Source of the DNA: Bacillota bacterium
GTDB lineage: Bacteria > Bacillota > Clostridia > Acetivibrionales > DSM-1351
DNA: 26,890 bases
Direction: 5' to 3'
Assembly (NCBI GenBank): GCA_023443515.1
Contig: JAEZUC010000085.1
Span: 1 to 26,890 of the forward strand
The position numbers were made by a program, and so were the translations under genes. The notes under the pieces are model-generated. The model saw only the letters and a program-made list of their open reading frames with translations. It was not told the origin of the DNA and ran no database searches. This document shows, piece by piece, positions 8,738-16,885 of the stretch; the stretch's first letter is position 1, and each line of letters opens with the position of its first letter.

Positions 8738-9688
8738 TTATAAATTAAGCCTTCTGATAACTTCATGCAAGGACTGTGCAGATTTATTGAGCAATTCTAT
8801 TTCCTCGCTACTCAAAGGAACATTCAAAATCCTTGAAACACCCTCCGAATTTACCTGGCTGGGAATACTGAGACATATATCATTGAGGCCGTATTCGCCT
8901 TCAAATAGGCTTGAAACCGTCAATATAGAGTTTTCGTTACGGACAATAGCCTCTACAATTCTTCTTACTGCCAGAGCTACGGCATAGTAGGTTGCAGTTT
9001 TTCTGTCAATAATCTCATAGGCTGCATTTTTTACCTTGTCAAAAGTATCGCGCTTGAAGCTTTCATCATCGCAGGATTTACATTCTTTGCAATAAGCGTC
9101 CATAGGTATTCCGGCTATGGATGCAAGGCTCCAGGTAGGGACTTCCGTGTCTCCGTGTTCACCGATTATATATGCATGTACATTTCTTGGGTCAACTCCC
9201 ATATGTTCTCCTAGCATGTATTTGAAACGTGCAGTGTCTAGAACTGTTCCTGAACCTATAACTCTGTTTTTGGGGAAGCCGGACAGCTTGTAGGTTACAT
9301 AGGTTAGAATATCCACCGGGTTAGTAACGACAAGCAGAATACAGTCTCTATTATATTTAACGATATTTCCTACAATGTCCTTAAAAATTTCGGTGTTTTT
9401 ATTTACAAGGTCAATTCTCGTCTCACCGGGCTTCTGATTTGCACCTCCGGTTATTACAACAATATCTGCACCTTTGCAGTCTGAATAGTCTCCCTTATAT
9501 ATTTTAACGGGCCTTACAAACGGCATACCGTGATTCATATCCATAGCTTCGCCTTCAGCTTTTTTGGTGTTTTGATCTATAAGTACAATTTCTGAAACCA
9601 GACCGCTTACCATTAATGTATAAGCAGTGGTAGAACCAACAAAGCCAGTACCCACAATTACTATTTTATTTATAGATTTATTTTTCAT
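8738..9688 (-). CDS. ldh: L-lactate dehydrogenase
   Basis: 316 aa from the chosen ATG. It converts pyruvate and NADH to L-lactate and NAD+ in the cytoplasm. GTGFVGS is the NAD-binding loop. The loop with ANQKPGETR has the Gln that marks lactate rather than malate specificity, followed by the substrate Arg. DTARF gives the substrate-binding Arg171 and GEHGD the catalytic His195 (Bacillus numbering). Of the fructose-1,6-bisphosphate site, His188 (VHAY) is kept and residue 173 is Lys instead of Arg, so allosteric activation is plausible but not certain. The start at 9688 has AGAAGGA 8 nt upstream; the longer frame from 9724 adds 12 basic residues over that site and is unlikely. Confidence 0.95.
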   Translation of the reverse strand: MKNKSINKIVIVGTGFVGSTTAYTLMVSGLVSEIVLIDQNTKKAEGEAMDMNHGMPFVRPVKIYKGDYSDCKGADIVVITGGANQKPGETRIDLVNKNTEIFKDIVGNIVKYNRDCILLVVTNPVDILTYVTYKLSGFPKNRVIGSGTVLDTARFKYMLGEHMGVDPRNVHAYIIGEHGDTEVPTWSLASIAGIPMDAYCKECKSCDDESFKRDTFDKVKNAAYEIIDRKTATYYAVALAVRRIVEAIVRNENSILTVSSLFEGEYGLNDICLSIPSQVNSEGVSRILNVPLSSEEIELLNKSAQSLHEVIRRLNL

Positions 9689-9729
9689 AGTAAATATCCT
9701 TCTCTTTCTAAAGTATTTTCTCAATATAA

Positions 9730-9760
9730 AATATACCCTTAATTTGTAAATAATAACAAA
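9730..9760 (-). promoter_or_regulatory. Candidate ldh promoter with overlapping Rex-like palindrome
   Basis: On the minus strand TTGTTA (9759-9754), an 18-nt spacer and TATATT (9735-9730), about 41 nt before the start codon. An imperfect palindrome, TTTGT at 9743-9747 and ACAAA at 9756-9760, overlaps the -35. It recalls the NADH-sensing Rex operator TTGTTAA-N4-TTAACAA, but the arms are 2 nt closer than in that consensus, so the Rex assignment is weak. Confidence 0.3.
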
Positions 9761-9792
9761 ATAATTTAAATGTAAAAAAATATACTATTTTG

Positions 9793-9821
9793 TTGTAAAA
9801 ATATAAATAATAATGTAAAAT
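9793..9821 (+). promoter_or_regulatory. Candidate promoter of the diguanylate cyclase gene
   Basis: TTGTAA (9793-9798), a 17-nt spacer and TAAAAT (9816-9821). Transcription would begin near 9828. The whole 9725-9850 stretch is extremely AT-rich, which raises the chance of a fortuitous match. Confidence 0.35.
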
Positions 9822-9871
9822 ATTAATATAATATAACAAAAAGTGGAATAATGAATAAAGGAGATAAGCTT

Positions 9872-11014
9872 ATGCAAACATTAATTAATCATCAATTATC
9901 AATTATCTCTTTTGTAATTTTGTTTCTTTTCATGATTTACGCTAATTGTGTTCTGGAAAAAAAATCAGTAATCAAAAGACTGTATTTTTCAGCGGCGTTC
10001 TTGAATTTATTTCTTACTCTATTAAATCTGTTATTAAATATCTTATCAGAATACAACAACATTCCCTTGGCAATAAAAATAGTAAAAGGCATTAACTTTA
10101 TGGTTTCACCTCTGCTGGCTTATACATTTCTGCTACTTGTAGGTAATTATTTCTCAAATCCATTCAGGATTAAAAAACAGGCCAGTATGGTTTTTTATTT
10201 ACTATTTTTTGCAAATACCATTATGGCAATTATTGCTTTTAAAACCGAAATGTTTACAAAGGAATTGGGTGACGGAGCCTATATTCTGCCCTTTACAATA
10301 AGTTTAATTTTGTTATCATACAGTATTTATTTAATATTTAAAAGACGAAAGCTACTTTTAAAAATTGAATACATTTATATTATGTCAGTAAGCATTATGA
10401 CTGCAGCAGTAACAGCCATGGAACTTGTTTTAAATAAAACAGGCAGCATATGGTGTTTTAATTCACTTGTTTTAATACTTATGTTTATCATTATTCAGCA
10501 GAGGGAGTTGTACCGGGATTTCCTTACAGGGGCCAGAAACAGACAGGCTTTGAAAAAATTTCTTGACTCGTTTGGTAAACATAATTTAAGCCGATTGTCA
10601 GCGGTAATGATAGACCTTGACTATTTCAAGAGCATCAACGACTTGTACGGTCATTCGGAGGGAGATTTTGCACTGAAGGCATTTGTAAAAATGCTACAGA
10701 GAGTATATCTGAATTCAGGAATTGTTTTTCGCACAGGCGGTGATGAATTCCTTGTGCTTATTAATAATCGTTCTGAACCTCAGATTCGTGACCTCATGAA
10801 GAAGGTTTCAGGGGTAGTTGATAAATTTAATTCAGGGAGCAATAAACCATATAGTATAAAGTACAGTTATGCTTTTGGTACCTATAAAAGAACAGACAAA
10901 GGGATAAAACAGTTTTTACATGAAATAGACCTTCAAATGTACAATAATAAAAACGGTAAAAAAAGAACATTTGGTGAAGGACTTCAAACCAGCATTTATG
11001 CAGGTGTTTTGTAA
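9872..11014 (+). CDS. Membrane-bound diguanylate cyclase (GGDEF)
   Basis: 380 aa from the chosen start. About seven hydrophobic segments fill residues 1-215 and look like a 7-helix membrane sensor I cannot assign to a named family. A GGDEF domain follows (about 220-375). The active-site GGDEF (289-293) is intact, as is the upstream DLDYFKSINDLYGH region that binds metal and GTP, so the enzyme should make cyclic di-GMP. The inhibitory I-site RxxD is absent: the Asp position is Gly. No EAL domain is present. AAGGAG (9858-9863) sits 8 nt before ATG 9872; the in-frame ATG at 9851 has only a weak site upstream. Confidence 0.9.
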   Translation: MQTLINHQLSIISFVILFLFMIYANCVLEKKSVIKRLYFSAAFLNLFLTLLNLLLNILSEYNNIPLAIKIVKGINFMVSPLLAYTFLLLVGNYFSNPFRIKKQASMVFYLLFFANTIMAIIAFKTEMFTKELGDGAYILPFTISLILLSYSIYLIFKRRKLLLKIEYIYIMSVSIMTAAVTAMELVLNKTGSIWCFNSLVLILMFIIIQQRELYRDFLTGARNRQALKKFLDSFGKHNLSRLSAVMIDLDYFKSINDLYGHSEGDFALKAFVKMLQRVYLNSGIVFRTGGDEFLVLINNRSEPQIRDLMKKVSGVVDKFNSGSNKPYSIKYSYAFGTYKRTDKGIKQFLHEIDLQMYNNKNGKKRTFGEGLQTSIYAGVL

Positions 11015-11043
11015 CAGTTTGAAGTTAAAATCTATTAATTGTA

Positions 11044-11072
11044 TTGTTTATATTCCGGGAAGTATGTATAAT
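11044..11072 (+). promoter_or_regulatory. Sigma-A promoter of the hemerythrin gene
   Basis: TTGTTT (11044-11049), a 17-nt spacer and a perfect TATAAT (11067-11072). Transcription from about 11079 gives a 31-nt leader. The promoter lies inside the longest open frame and so rules out its ATG at 11044 as the start. Confidence 0.75.
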
Positions 11073-11109
11073 CTTGGTATACACTACACTACATTTAAGG
11101 GGGGTCCAT

Positions 11110-11502
11110 ATGATAGAATGGAGGGACGAATTTATTCTCGGAATTGAGAAAATCGATGAACAGCATAAAAAGTTATTTCAGATTGCTTCAGAAATATATG
11201 CTGCCATGAAAAATCAGCTTATCACGGACAAATATGATGAAATTGTACGTCTTATAACGGAACTAAAAGATTACACCATCTTTCACTTCACCTATGAAGA
11301 AGAATACATGCATAGTATAGGATACCGCAAGCTACTCTCCCACAAAGTTGAACATCATGATTTTATTGACAAAATCAATAATACGGACTATAGCAGGATA
11401 GATAAGGATCAGGATCAATACTTAATGGAATTACTTGATTTTACCGTTGAATGGATTGCAAACCATATAATGAAAACAGATAAAGCATACACAATCAAAT
11501 AA
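11110..11502 (+). CDS. Bacteriohemerythrin (non-heme di-iron oxygen-binding protein)
   Basis: 130 aa, usual length for a stand-alone bacterial hemerythrin. The full ligand set is present: H19, H59 and E63 (HxxxE), H78 and H82 (HxxxH), H119 and D124 (HxxxxD). It should bind oxygen reversibly at a di-iron centre in the cytoplasm, probably for oxygen sensing, scavenging or iron storage in an anaerobe. The start at ATG 11110 is set by AAGGGGGG at 11097-11104 and by the promoter just upstream. It forms its own transcription unit between a diguanylate cyclase and an NADH oxidase; the latter suggests a shared oxygen-response role. Confidence 0.93.
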   Translation: MIEWRDEFILGIEKIDEQHKKLFQIASEIYAAMKNQLITDKYDEIVRLITELKDYTIFHFTYEEEYMHSIGYRKLLSHKVEHHDFIDKINNTDYSRIDKDQDQYLMELLDFTVEWIANHIMKTDKAYTIK

Positions 11503-11511
11503 AATTTCTTT

Positions 11512-11543
11512 AAGGTACATTCTAAATTCGGATGTACTTTTTT
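11512..11543 (+). terminator. Intrinsic terminator of the hemerythrin gene
   Basis: GTACAT (11515-11520) pairs with ATGTAC (11532-11537). The stem can extend through AAG on the left against the first T residues, and six T (11538-11543) follow. Confidence 0.75.
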
Positions 11544-11640
11544 ATTTGACTGAAAAGAAATGGTATACCGAATCTGTTTATAAAATATATTAGGTGGTAT
11601 ATATGGGATATGTTTACACGTAAGCGGAGGAGGATATAGT

Positions 11641-12975
11641 ATGAAAATAGTAGTAATCGGATGTACGCATGCAGGGACAGCAGCAATTAACAATATGGCG
11701 AAACTTTACCCCGGTTCAGAAATAACGGTTTATGAAAAGAATGATAATATTTCTTTCCTTTCATGCGGTATAGCCCTTTATGTAGGAGGTGTGGTAAAGA
11801 ATCCCGAAAGCTTGTTTTATTCATCACCTGATAAATTAAGAGAGATAGGCGTTACGACCCGGATGCGTCATGAGGTTATGGATATAGATATGGATAAAAA
11901 AACCTTGTTGGTAAAGAACTTGGAAACGGGAAACAGCTTCGAGGACATTTATGACAAGTTGGTGATTTCTTCGGGTTCATGGCCAATTATTCCGAATATC
12001 GAAGGTATTGAACTGGAAGGAGTTCTTCCTGCAAAAAATTATAACCATTCAAAAGAAATAGTCAGTAAGGAAAAATCAGCTCAAAGTATTGTTGTGGTAG
12101 GGGCAGGATATATTGGTGTAGAACTGGCGGAAGCCTTTGCCATGAAAGGGAAAAAGGTTACTTTGATTGACACTGAAAGCAGAATACTAAGCAAGTATTT
12201 TGATAAAGAGTTTACGGATATTGCTGAAGAAAAAATGAAAGCCAAGGGCATTACTCTTGCTTTGGGTGAGTCAGTAACAAAATTCCTGGGGAACCAAAAT
12301 AAGATTGAAAGGGTTATAACCGATAAAGCACAATATGACGCTGATTTGGCTGTTTTATGTATTGGTTTCAGACCAAGTACAGGTCTGTTCAAAGACAAGC
12401 TGGAGATGCTGCCTAACGGAGCGATAATTGTTGATGAGTACATGCAGACAAGCAAAAAAGATATCTTTGCGGCAGGGGACTGCTGTGCGTCAATCTATAA
12501 TCCGACAGGAGACCATAAGTATATACCTTTGGCAACCAATGCTGTCAGAATGGGAACACTTGCAGCATTAAATCTGAAAAAGCCTGCAGTAAGGTATTTG
12601 GGTACTCAGGGTACATCAGCAATAAAAATTTATGACCTCAATTATGCATCGACCGGAATGACTCAATGCACGGCAGAATTTCATAATATTGATATAAAAT
12701 CCGTAACAGTCAGGGAGAACTACCGTCCTGAATTTATGCCGGATTATGAAGAAGTATTGCTGAAAGTAATTTACGATAGCAAATCAAGGGAGATTCTAGG
12801 AGCACAAATCCTTTCAAAGGCGGATTTAACCCAGTCAGCTAACACATTGTCCTTAGCAATTCAAAAGAAATTGACTATTGATGAACTGGCATTTACAGAC
12901 TTTTTCTTCCAGCCTCATTATAACAAGCCATGGAATTTTCTTAATACAGCAGGACTTATAGCCCAGGACATTTAG
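11641..12975 (+). CDS. nox: NADH oxidase (Nox-type flavoprotein of the pyridine nucleotide-disulfide oxidoreductase family)
   Basis: 444 aa. The N-terminal FAD-binding start MKIVVIGCTHAGT carries H10, typical of Nox and Npx enzymes. SFLSCGIAL places the redox-active Cys at 42. A second nucleotide-binding loop, VGAGYIGVELAE, lies near residue 155 and binds NADH, and IFAAGDC marks the FAD-binding region near 280. The C-terminal dimerisation domain completes the fold. It most likely reduces oxygen to water with NADH; coenzyme A-disulfide reductase is a close alternative within the same family. GGAGGAGG (11626-11633) precedes the start. In an anaerobe this would detoxify oxygen and reoxidise NADH, in line with its hemerythrin neighbour. 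Confidence 0.88.
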   Translation: MKIVVIGCTHAGTAAINNMAKLYPGSEITVYEKNDNISFLSCGIALYVGGVVKNPESLFYSSPDKLREIGVTTRMRHEVMDIDMDKKTLLVKNLETGNSFEDIYDKLVISSGSWPIIPNIEGIELEGVLPAKNYNHSKEIVSKEKSAQSIVVVGAGYIGVELAEAFAMKGKKVTLIDTESRILSKYFDKEFTDIAEEKMKAKGITLALGESVTKFLGNQNKIERVITDKAQYDADLAVLCIGFRPSTGLFKDKLEMLPNGAIIVDEYMQTSKKDIFAAGDCCASIYNPTGDHKYIPLATNAVRMGTLAALNLKKPAVRYLGTQGTSAIKIYDLNYASTGMTQCTAEFHNIDIKSVTVRENYRPEFMPDYEEVLLKVIYDSKSREILGAQILSKADLTQSANTLSLAIQKKLTIDELAFTDFFFQPHYNKPWNFLNTAGLIAQDI

Positions 12976-12995
12976 TAAATTGATTCAAAAAAGCA

Positions 12996-13021
12996 GGCTG
13001 TCTATAGAGACAGCCTTTTTT
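12996..13021 (+). terminator. Intrinsic terminator of the NADH oxidase gene
   Basis: GGCTGTCT (12996-13003) pairs perfectly with AGACAGCC (13008-13015) around ATAG, followed by six T. Confidence 0.9.
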
Positions 13022-13035
13022 GGCGTTCACGCCAG

Positions 13036-13064
13036 TTGCTATGAAAAATTTTTTATGTTATTCT
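13036..13064 (+). promoter_or_regulatory. Candidate promoter of the MFS exporter gene
   Basis: TTGCTA (13036-13041), a 17-nt spacer and TATTCT (13059-13064), about 40 nt before the start codon and just after the previous terminator. Confidence 0.45.
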
Positions 13065-13104
13065 AAAATGAATTTGTTTTAATACTATTTAGATGGAGTC
13101 AAAT

Positions 13105-14586
13105 ATGGAAAACGCAGAGAAACAATATAAAAACAAAGGATTAATCCTTGCAAACATTGTGCTATTGACTTTTATGGCATGTCTTGACAGCAGCATTGTA
13201 AATGTTGCTTTGCCCGTAATGGCAGATAAATTTTCTGTTGGAATGGGTTCTATTTCAACAATAGTATCTACGTATTTGATTGCTATTTCTGCAACAGTGT
13301 TGATTTTTGGAAGGCTTGGCGACATCAAGGGGAATACAAAAATCTTTAAGATAGGTATTGTTATATTTACTCTAGGTTCGTTACTTTGTGCTGTTTCCCC
13401 CTCGTTAAATATACTTATATTATCAAGAATTATTCAGGCTATAGGTGCTGCAGCTTTTATGGCAACAAACCAAGGAATAGTTACAAGGGCGTTTCCGGCA
13501 AATGAAAGGGGAAGAGCACTTGGTATTACAGGGTCCTTTGTGGCACTTGGTACTCTTGCAGGCCCACCTCTGGGTGGATTTATCGTAGACGTTGCAAGCT
13601 GGGAATATATATTCCTGATAAACATACCCATTGGTATTTTGGCATTTATAATGAGCTTAAAAGTGCTTCCTAAAGACGAAGGGAGTCTTGACTCGAAATT
13701 TGACATAAAGGGTACAATACTTTTCCTTATAAGCATAATATCACTTTTTGCTGCCTTGCTTACAGGGGAGCAGATAGGTTTCCTCAAACCTGTTATATTG
13801 TCAAGCTTTGCGGTGGCTGTAATATCATTTGTATTATTCATAAAAATAGAAGGCAGAGTTGAAAGTCCTCTTCTTCAGCTTAACATATTTAAAAACAAGC
13901 TGTTTTCACTGAGTATTTTCTGCGGTTTCCTGCTTTTTGTATGCATGAGCTGTTCAAACATTATAATGCCCTTTTATTTTCAGGATGTTATAAAAATGTC
14001 ACCTTGGTTAACGGGAATATATCTCATGTCATACCCACTGATACTTCTGGTGGTATCGCCGGTCAGCGGATATTTGTCAGATAAAATTGGCTGTGAAATG
14101 CTTACTTTTTTGGGACTGGCGATTTTTAGTGCAGGCTGTTTCTTAATGGCAACTATAAACCAGACTTTTAGTCCTGTAAGGATTATACTGTTTATTTCGT
14201 TAATGGCTGTAGGTAACGGTATGTTCCAATCGCCAAACAACTCATTGGTTATGTCAACTGTACCCAGAAGCCGTTTAGGTATTGCAGGTAGCATAAATGC
14301 ACTTGTCAGAAATCTAGGTCTGGTAATAGGTGTATCGGTATCAACGCTGGTGCTTTACGGTATGATGAGTTTCAAACTCGGATATAAAGTAACGGATTAT
14401 GTTGAAGGAAAGGAAGCAGAATTTATTTTCGGAATGAGTTCCGCATATATTTTCATTGGAGCAATTTCCTTGATTGCCGCAACTCTGACAGCTGTCAGAC
14501 TGTACAGAATCAAGAAAAACGCTGCTTCCAATGACAATTCTACTGATGTTCAGGATTGTGGTATCCGGGATGTTGAATCCAGGTAA
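13105..14586 (+). CDS. MFS multidrug exporter, DHA2 (EmrB/QacA) 14-helix family
   Basis: 493 aa from the chosen start, with about 14 hydrophobic segments. The loop between helices 2 and 3 has GRLGDIKGN (motif A). Helix 5 has the antiporter motif C region around GTLAGPPLGG, and an SWEYIFLINIPIG segment typical of DHA2 drug/proton antiporters follows. The substrate cannot be read from sequence. GGAG (13095-13098) sits 6 nt before ATG 13105; the in-frame ATG at 13093 would overlap that site and lacks its own. No regulator gene of the TetR or MarR type is adjacent, which is unusual for a drug pump. The stop codon lies 1 nt from the converging HAD gene. Confidence 0.9.
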   Translation: MENAEKQYKNKGLILANIVLLTFMACLDSSIVNVALPVMADKFSVGMGSISTIVSTYLIAISATVLIFGRLGDIKGNTKIFKIGIVIFTLGSLLCAVSPSLNILILSRIIQAIGAAAFMATNQGIVTRAFPANERGRALGITGSFVALGTLAGPPLGGFIVDVASWEYIFLINIPIGILAFIMSLKVLPKDEGSLDSKFDIKGTILFLISIISLFAALLTGEQIGFLKPVILSSFAVAVISFVLFIKIEGRVESPLLQLNIFKNKLFSLSIFCGFLLFVCMSCSNIIMPFYFQDVIKMSPWLTGIYLMSYPLILLVVSPVSGYLSDKIGCEMLTFLGLAIFSAGCFLMATINQTFSPVRIILFISLMAVGNGMFQSPNNSLVMSTVPRSRLGIAGSINALVRNLGLVIGVSVSTLVLYGMMSFKLGYKVTDYVEGKEAEFIFGMSSAYIFIGAISLIAATLTAVRLYRIKKNAASNDNSTDVQDCGIRDVESR

Positions 14587-14587
14587 T

Positions 14588-15211
14588 TTATCGCTTTAAT
14601 ATATCAAGCAGATCTGCAGGCTTCTCCAAGAAGAAGTCTGCATTTATATTTTCAGCATTATTTGACCCCCAAAGAGCCAATGCAAACTTTACTCCGGCAC
14701 TTTTTGCACATTCTCCGTCAAATACAGTATCGCCGATATAAAGAGTTTCGGATGGAACTGCATTAAGCTTGTCCATTGCAAGCAAAAGAGGGTCCGGGTT
14801 TGGTTTGTGCAGGGTAGTATCATCAGAGTTTACAATAGTTTTAAAATATTTAGTGAACTGCTTAAGACAGCTGTCAAATTCAATTTCATACTGACACCTT
14901 GAGGTTACTACACCCATTGGTACATTTGACTTTCTAAGGTATTCCATTATTTCAGGTATTCCCTCAAAGGCAGTACATTTTTTAAAACCTTCAATCAGAT
15001 AATGATAATAATCTTTTAAAGCTGCGTCAATATCAGTAAAACCGTACCTCTCAAGAGCAACGGGAGTAGGAACACCATAGCCCTTTAATAGTTCTTCATT
15101 AGTAAAATATCTGCCGTGTTTTTTGAAAATAATGCTTTGATATGCATAGTATACTGCTTTTTCTGTATCAATCATTGTTCCGTCAATATCAAATATTATG
15201 TAGTTAAACAT
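14588..15211 (-). CDS. HAD-family hydrolase, phosphoglycolate phosphatase-like
   Basis: 207 aa. FDIDGT provides nucleophile D8 and acid D10, VVTSR is motif II, HKPNPDP holds the motif III Lys, and YIGDTVFDGECAKSAG is motif IV. The helical cap between motifs I and II places it in the Gph/beta-phosphoglucomutase/PpaX subclass. The substrate is unknown. AGGAGG lies directly upstream of the start. It is 61 nt downstream of the SpoVB-like gene and could be co-transcribed or use the local promoter at about 15249. It converges on the MFS gene with one base between the stop codons and no terminator visible. Confidence 0.88.
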   Translation of the reverse strand: MFNYIIFDIDGTMIDTEKAVYYAYQSIIFKKHGRYFTNEELLKGYGVPTPVALERYGFTDIDAALKDYYHYLIEGFKKCTAFEGIPEIMEYLRKSNVPMGVVTSRCQYEIEFDSCLKQFTKYFKTIVNSDDTTLHKPNPDPLLLAMDKLNAVPSETLYIGDTVFDGECAKSAGVKFALALWGSNNAENINADFFLEKPADLLDILKR

Positions 15212-15248
15212 TTTTGCCTCCTGGTTATTTGCCTCGATTATACAAGGT

Positions 15249-15257
15249 ATTATAACA
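15249..15257 (-). promoter_or_regulatory. Extended -10 element upstream of the HAD gene
   Basis: On the minus strand TGTTATAAT (15257-15249) is a perfect extended -10. A second TATAAT lies at 15242-15237. The -35 region is poor. Either could start a short HAD transcript from the 3' edge of the upstream gene. Confidence 0.4.
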
Positions 15258-15272
15258 TCAAAGGTGACACTG

Positions 15273-16778
15273 TTACCAGTTATGTTTACAATTATAGAAT
15301 TTTGTTAAGTAGAATATAACAAAAAAGCAGATTCCGACGGACATTATCACATCAAATACCATAAAGTTGTCAGGTATAATAATACTTACTATCCTCATCG
15401 CTACAAAGCCTGCAAGTCCACATATGACAAGAACCACTCCCCTTGGTAATGAGAATCTGATTTCGCAGGATTTACGAATTTCTATCAGATTCAGAATCAA
15501 AGCAGTCAAGGATGTAACGGCTAGTGAAATTCCTATTCCGTATATGTTGATTGAGGGAATACCTGTTAAAATAAACACAAGCACAAGATTTTCAACAGAA
15601 ACAATAAGGGAATTTTTTAGATTTACATTCTGTTTACCAAGTCCGTTCAGTACCCCAAAAGAAGCGGAAGCCACGTAGCTTACAAAATTACATACACCGG
15701 CTATCATAATCATTTTTCCTAAATCATTTCTACCGTAAAAGAACAAGCCAAGCTCACCCGGAATACAAATTGAAACAATCAAGGTTCCCAACCCTATCAG
15801 ACAAGATATACGCAGAACCTGCGAAATCCTTTTTTCAGTACTCCACATGTCTCGTTTACTGAGGCTTAGAGACATATCCGGAATGAGTACCGTCATCATG
15901 GAGATTACGATTATAAACGGAAGGTTCACTGTTGTAAGAGCCATACCCATAAACTTGCCTATTTGCTGTAAGGCTACATCATAGCTTACTCCGGCACTCA
16001 TTAATCTCCTTGGAAGAATCAGGGTTGAAGCTGTTGTTAGGATAGATGAAATAAAACCGTTCAGACATAGGGGGCAGGATATGACGAGCACATCTGCCAG
16101 CAATTGCAGAGGGTTCTGTACCTTAACACCTGAGGGTTTTAGTTTGCGCGATACAAGCTTAAACCCTGTTAACAGAAAAAGCATACTGATGAGTTCTCCT
16201 ATTGCAAGAGCAAAATACGCTATTGTTACGGTATTTTTAATATCATTGAGCTGAAGAACCGCAATTGTTGCCAGAAGTATTGAAATTCTTATGCACTTTT
16301 CCAGAATATCAATCCCCGCCGGTATAGTGAATTTTTCAAAGCCGTAAAAAAAGCCTTTAAATATAGCTGACATCGGGACAAAAACCAGTGCGGGGCATAT
16401 GATTCTCAAGGCACTTAAGGCACGGATATCCTTTATGATATATTTACTGATAAATGGAGCATTGAAAAATACCAGTACGGCTACGGTGATGCTCCACAAC
16501 CCCAGGAAGCATATGGATACTTTTACACTTCGATGAAGATTTCTATAATCCTTTTTACTGTTAAAAACCGCACAGGTTTTTGAAATTGCGGTAACAAGTC
16601 CATCGGTTGTAAGGCAAAGCAACAGGGAATAGACTGGCATAATAAGTCCATATAGCCCAAGCCCTTCAGCACCGAGTTTTTTTGAAAGAACAATTGAAAA
16701 AGTAAATCCGATAAAGCCCGTTACTAAGTTAGATAATGTAAGTATTGCTGAGTTTTTATAAAATTTATCAAGTCCCAT
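15273..16778 (-). CDS. SpoVB/MurJ-type flippase (MOP superfamily, polysaccharide export family)
   Basis: 501 aa, close to the length of Bacillus SpoVB, with about 14 hydrophobic segments. The N-terminus, with SAILTLSNLVTGFIGF then SKKLGAEGLGLYGLIMP, is the characteristic start of the SpoVB/YtgP group, which move lipid-linked wall precursors across the membrane. In sporulating Firmicutes such proteins act in cortex or peptidoglycan synthesis; the exact substrate here is inference. GAGGTTAG about 8 nt upstream supports the ATG at 16778. It is separated from the upstream DUF1294 gene by a terminator. The neighbouring operon of RodA- and PBP-type genes makes a cell-wall role reasonable. Confidence 0.88.
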   Translation of the reverse strand: MGLDKFYKNSAILTLSNLVTGFIGFTFSIVLSKKLGAEGLGLYGLIMPVYSLLLCLTTDGLVTAISKTCAVFNSKKDYRNLHRSVKVSICFLGLWSITVAVLVFFNAPFISKYIIKDIRALSALRIICPALVFVPMSAIFKGFFYGFEKFTIPAGIDILEKCIRISILLATIAVLQLNDIKNTVTIAYFALAIGELISMLFLLTGFKLVSRKLKPSGVKVQNPLQLLADVLVISCPLCLNGFISSILTTASTLILPRRLMSAGVSYDVALQQIGKFMGMALTTVNLPFIIVISMMTVLIPDMSLSLSKRDMWSTEKRISQVLRISCLIGLGTLIVSICIPGELGLFFYGRNDLGKMIMIAGVCNFVSYVASASFGVLNGLGKQNVNLKNSLIVSVENLVLVFILTGIPSINIYGIGISLAVTSLTALILNLIEIRKSCEIRFSLPRGVVLVICGLAGFVAMRIVSIIIPDNFMVFDVIMSVGICFFVIFYLTKFYNCKHNW

Positions 16779-16855
16779 TGGAAACTAACCTCGTATTTCT
16801 GTGTTAATAAAGGTTATTCAAATGGCGACCTCATTATTCCATCATAAGAAGGCAT

Positions 16856-16885
16856 AAAAAAAGAGGTTTCACAGTTCAAAACCTC
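16856..16885 (-). terminator. Intrinsic terminator overlapping the DUF1294 stop codon
   Basis: On the minus strand GAGGTTT (16885-16879) pairs with AAACCTC (16869-16863), followed by seven T (16862-16856). The first stem bases are part of the TGA stop codon, so translation to the end of the gene reaches into the hairpin. Confidence 0.75.

Noticed and set aside
9689..9724. Longer ldh start at 9724
   Set aside because: It would cover the AGAAGGA ribosome site of the ATG at 9688 and add a basic stretch absent from the family.
11044..11109. Longer hemerythrin start at 11044
   Set aside because: A TTGTTT-17-TATAAT promoter occupies this stretch, and the AAGGGGGG site fits ATG 11110.
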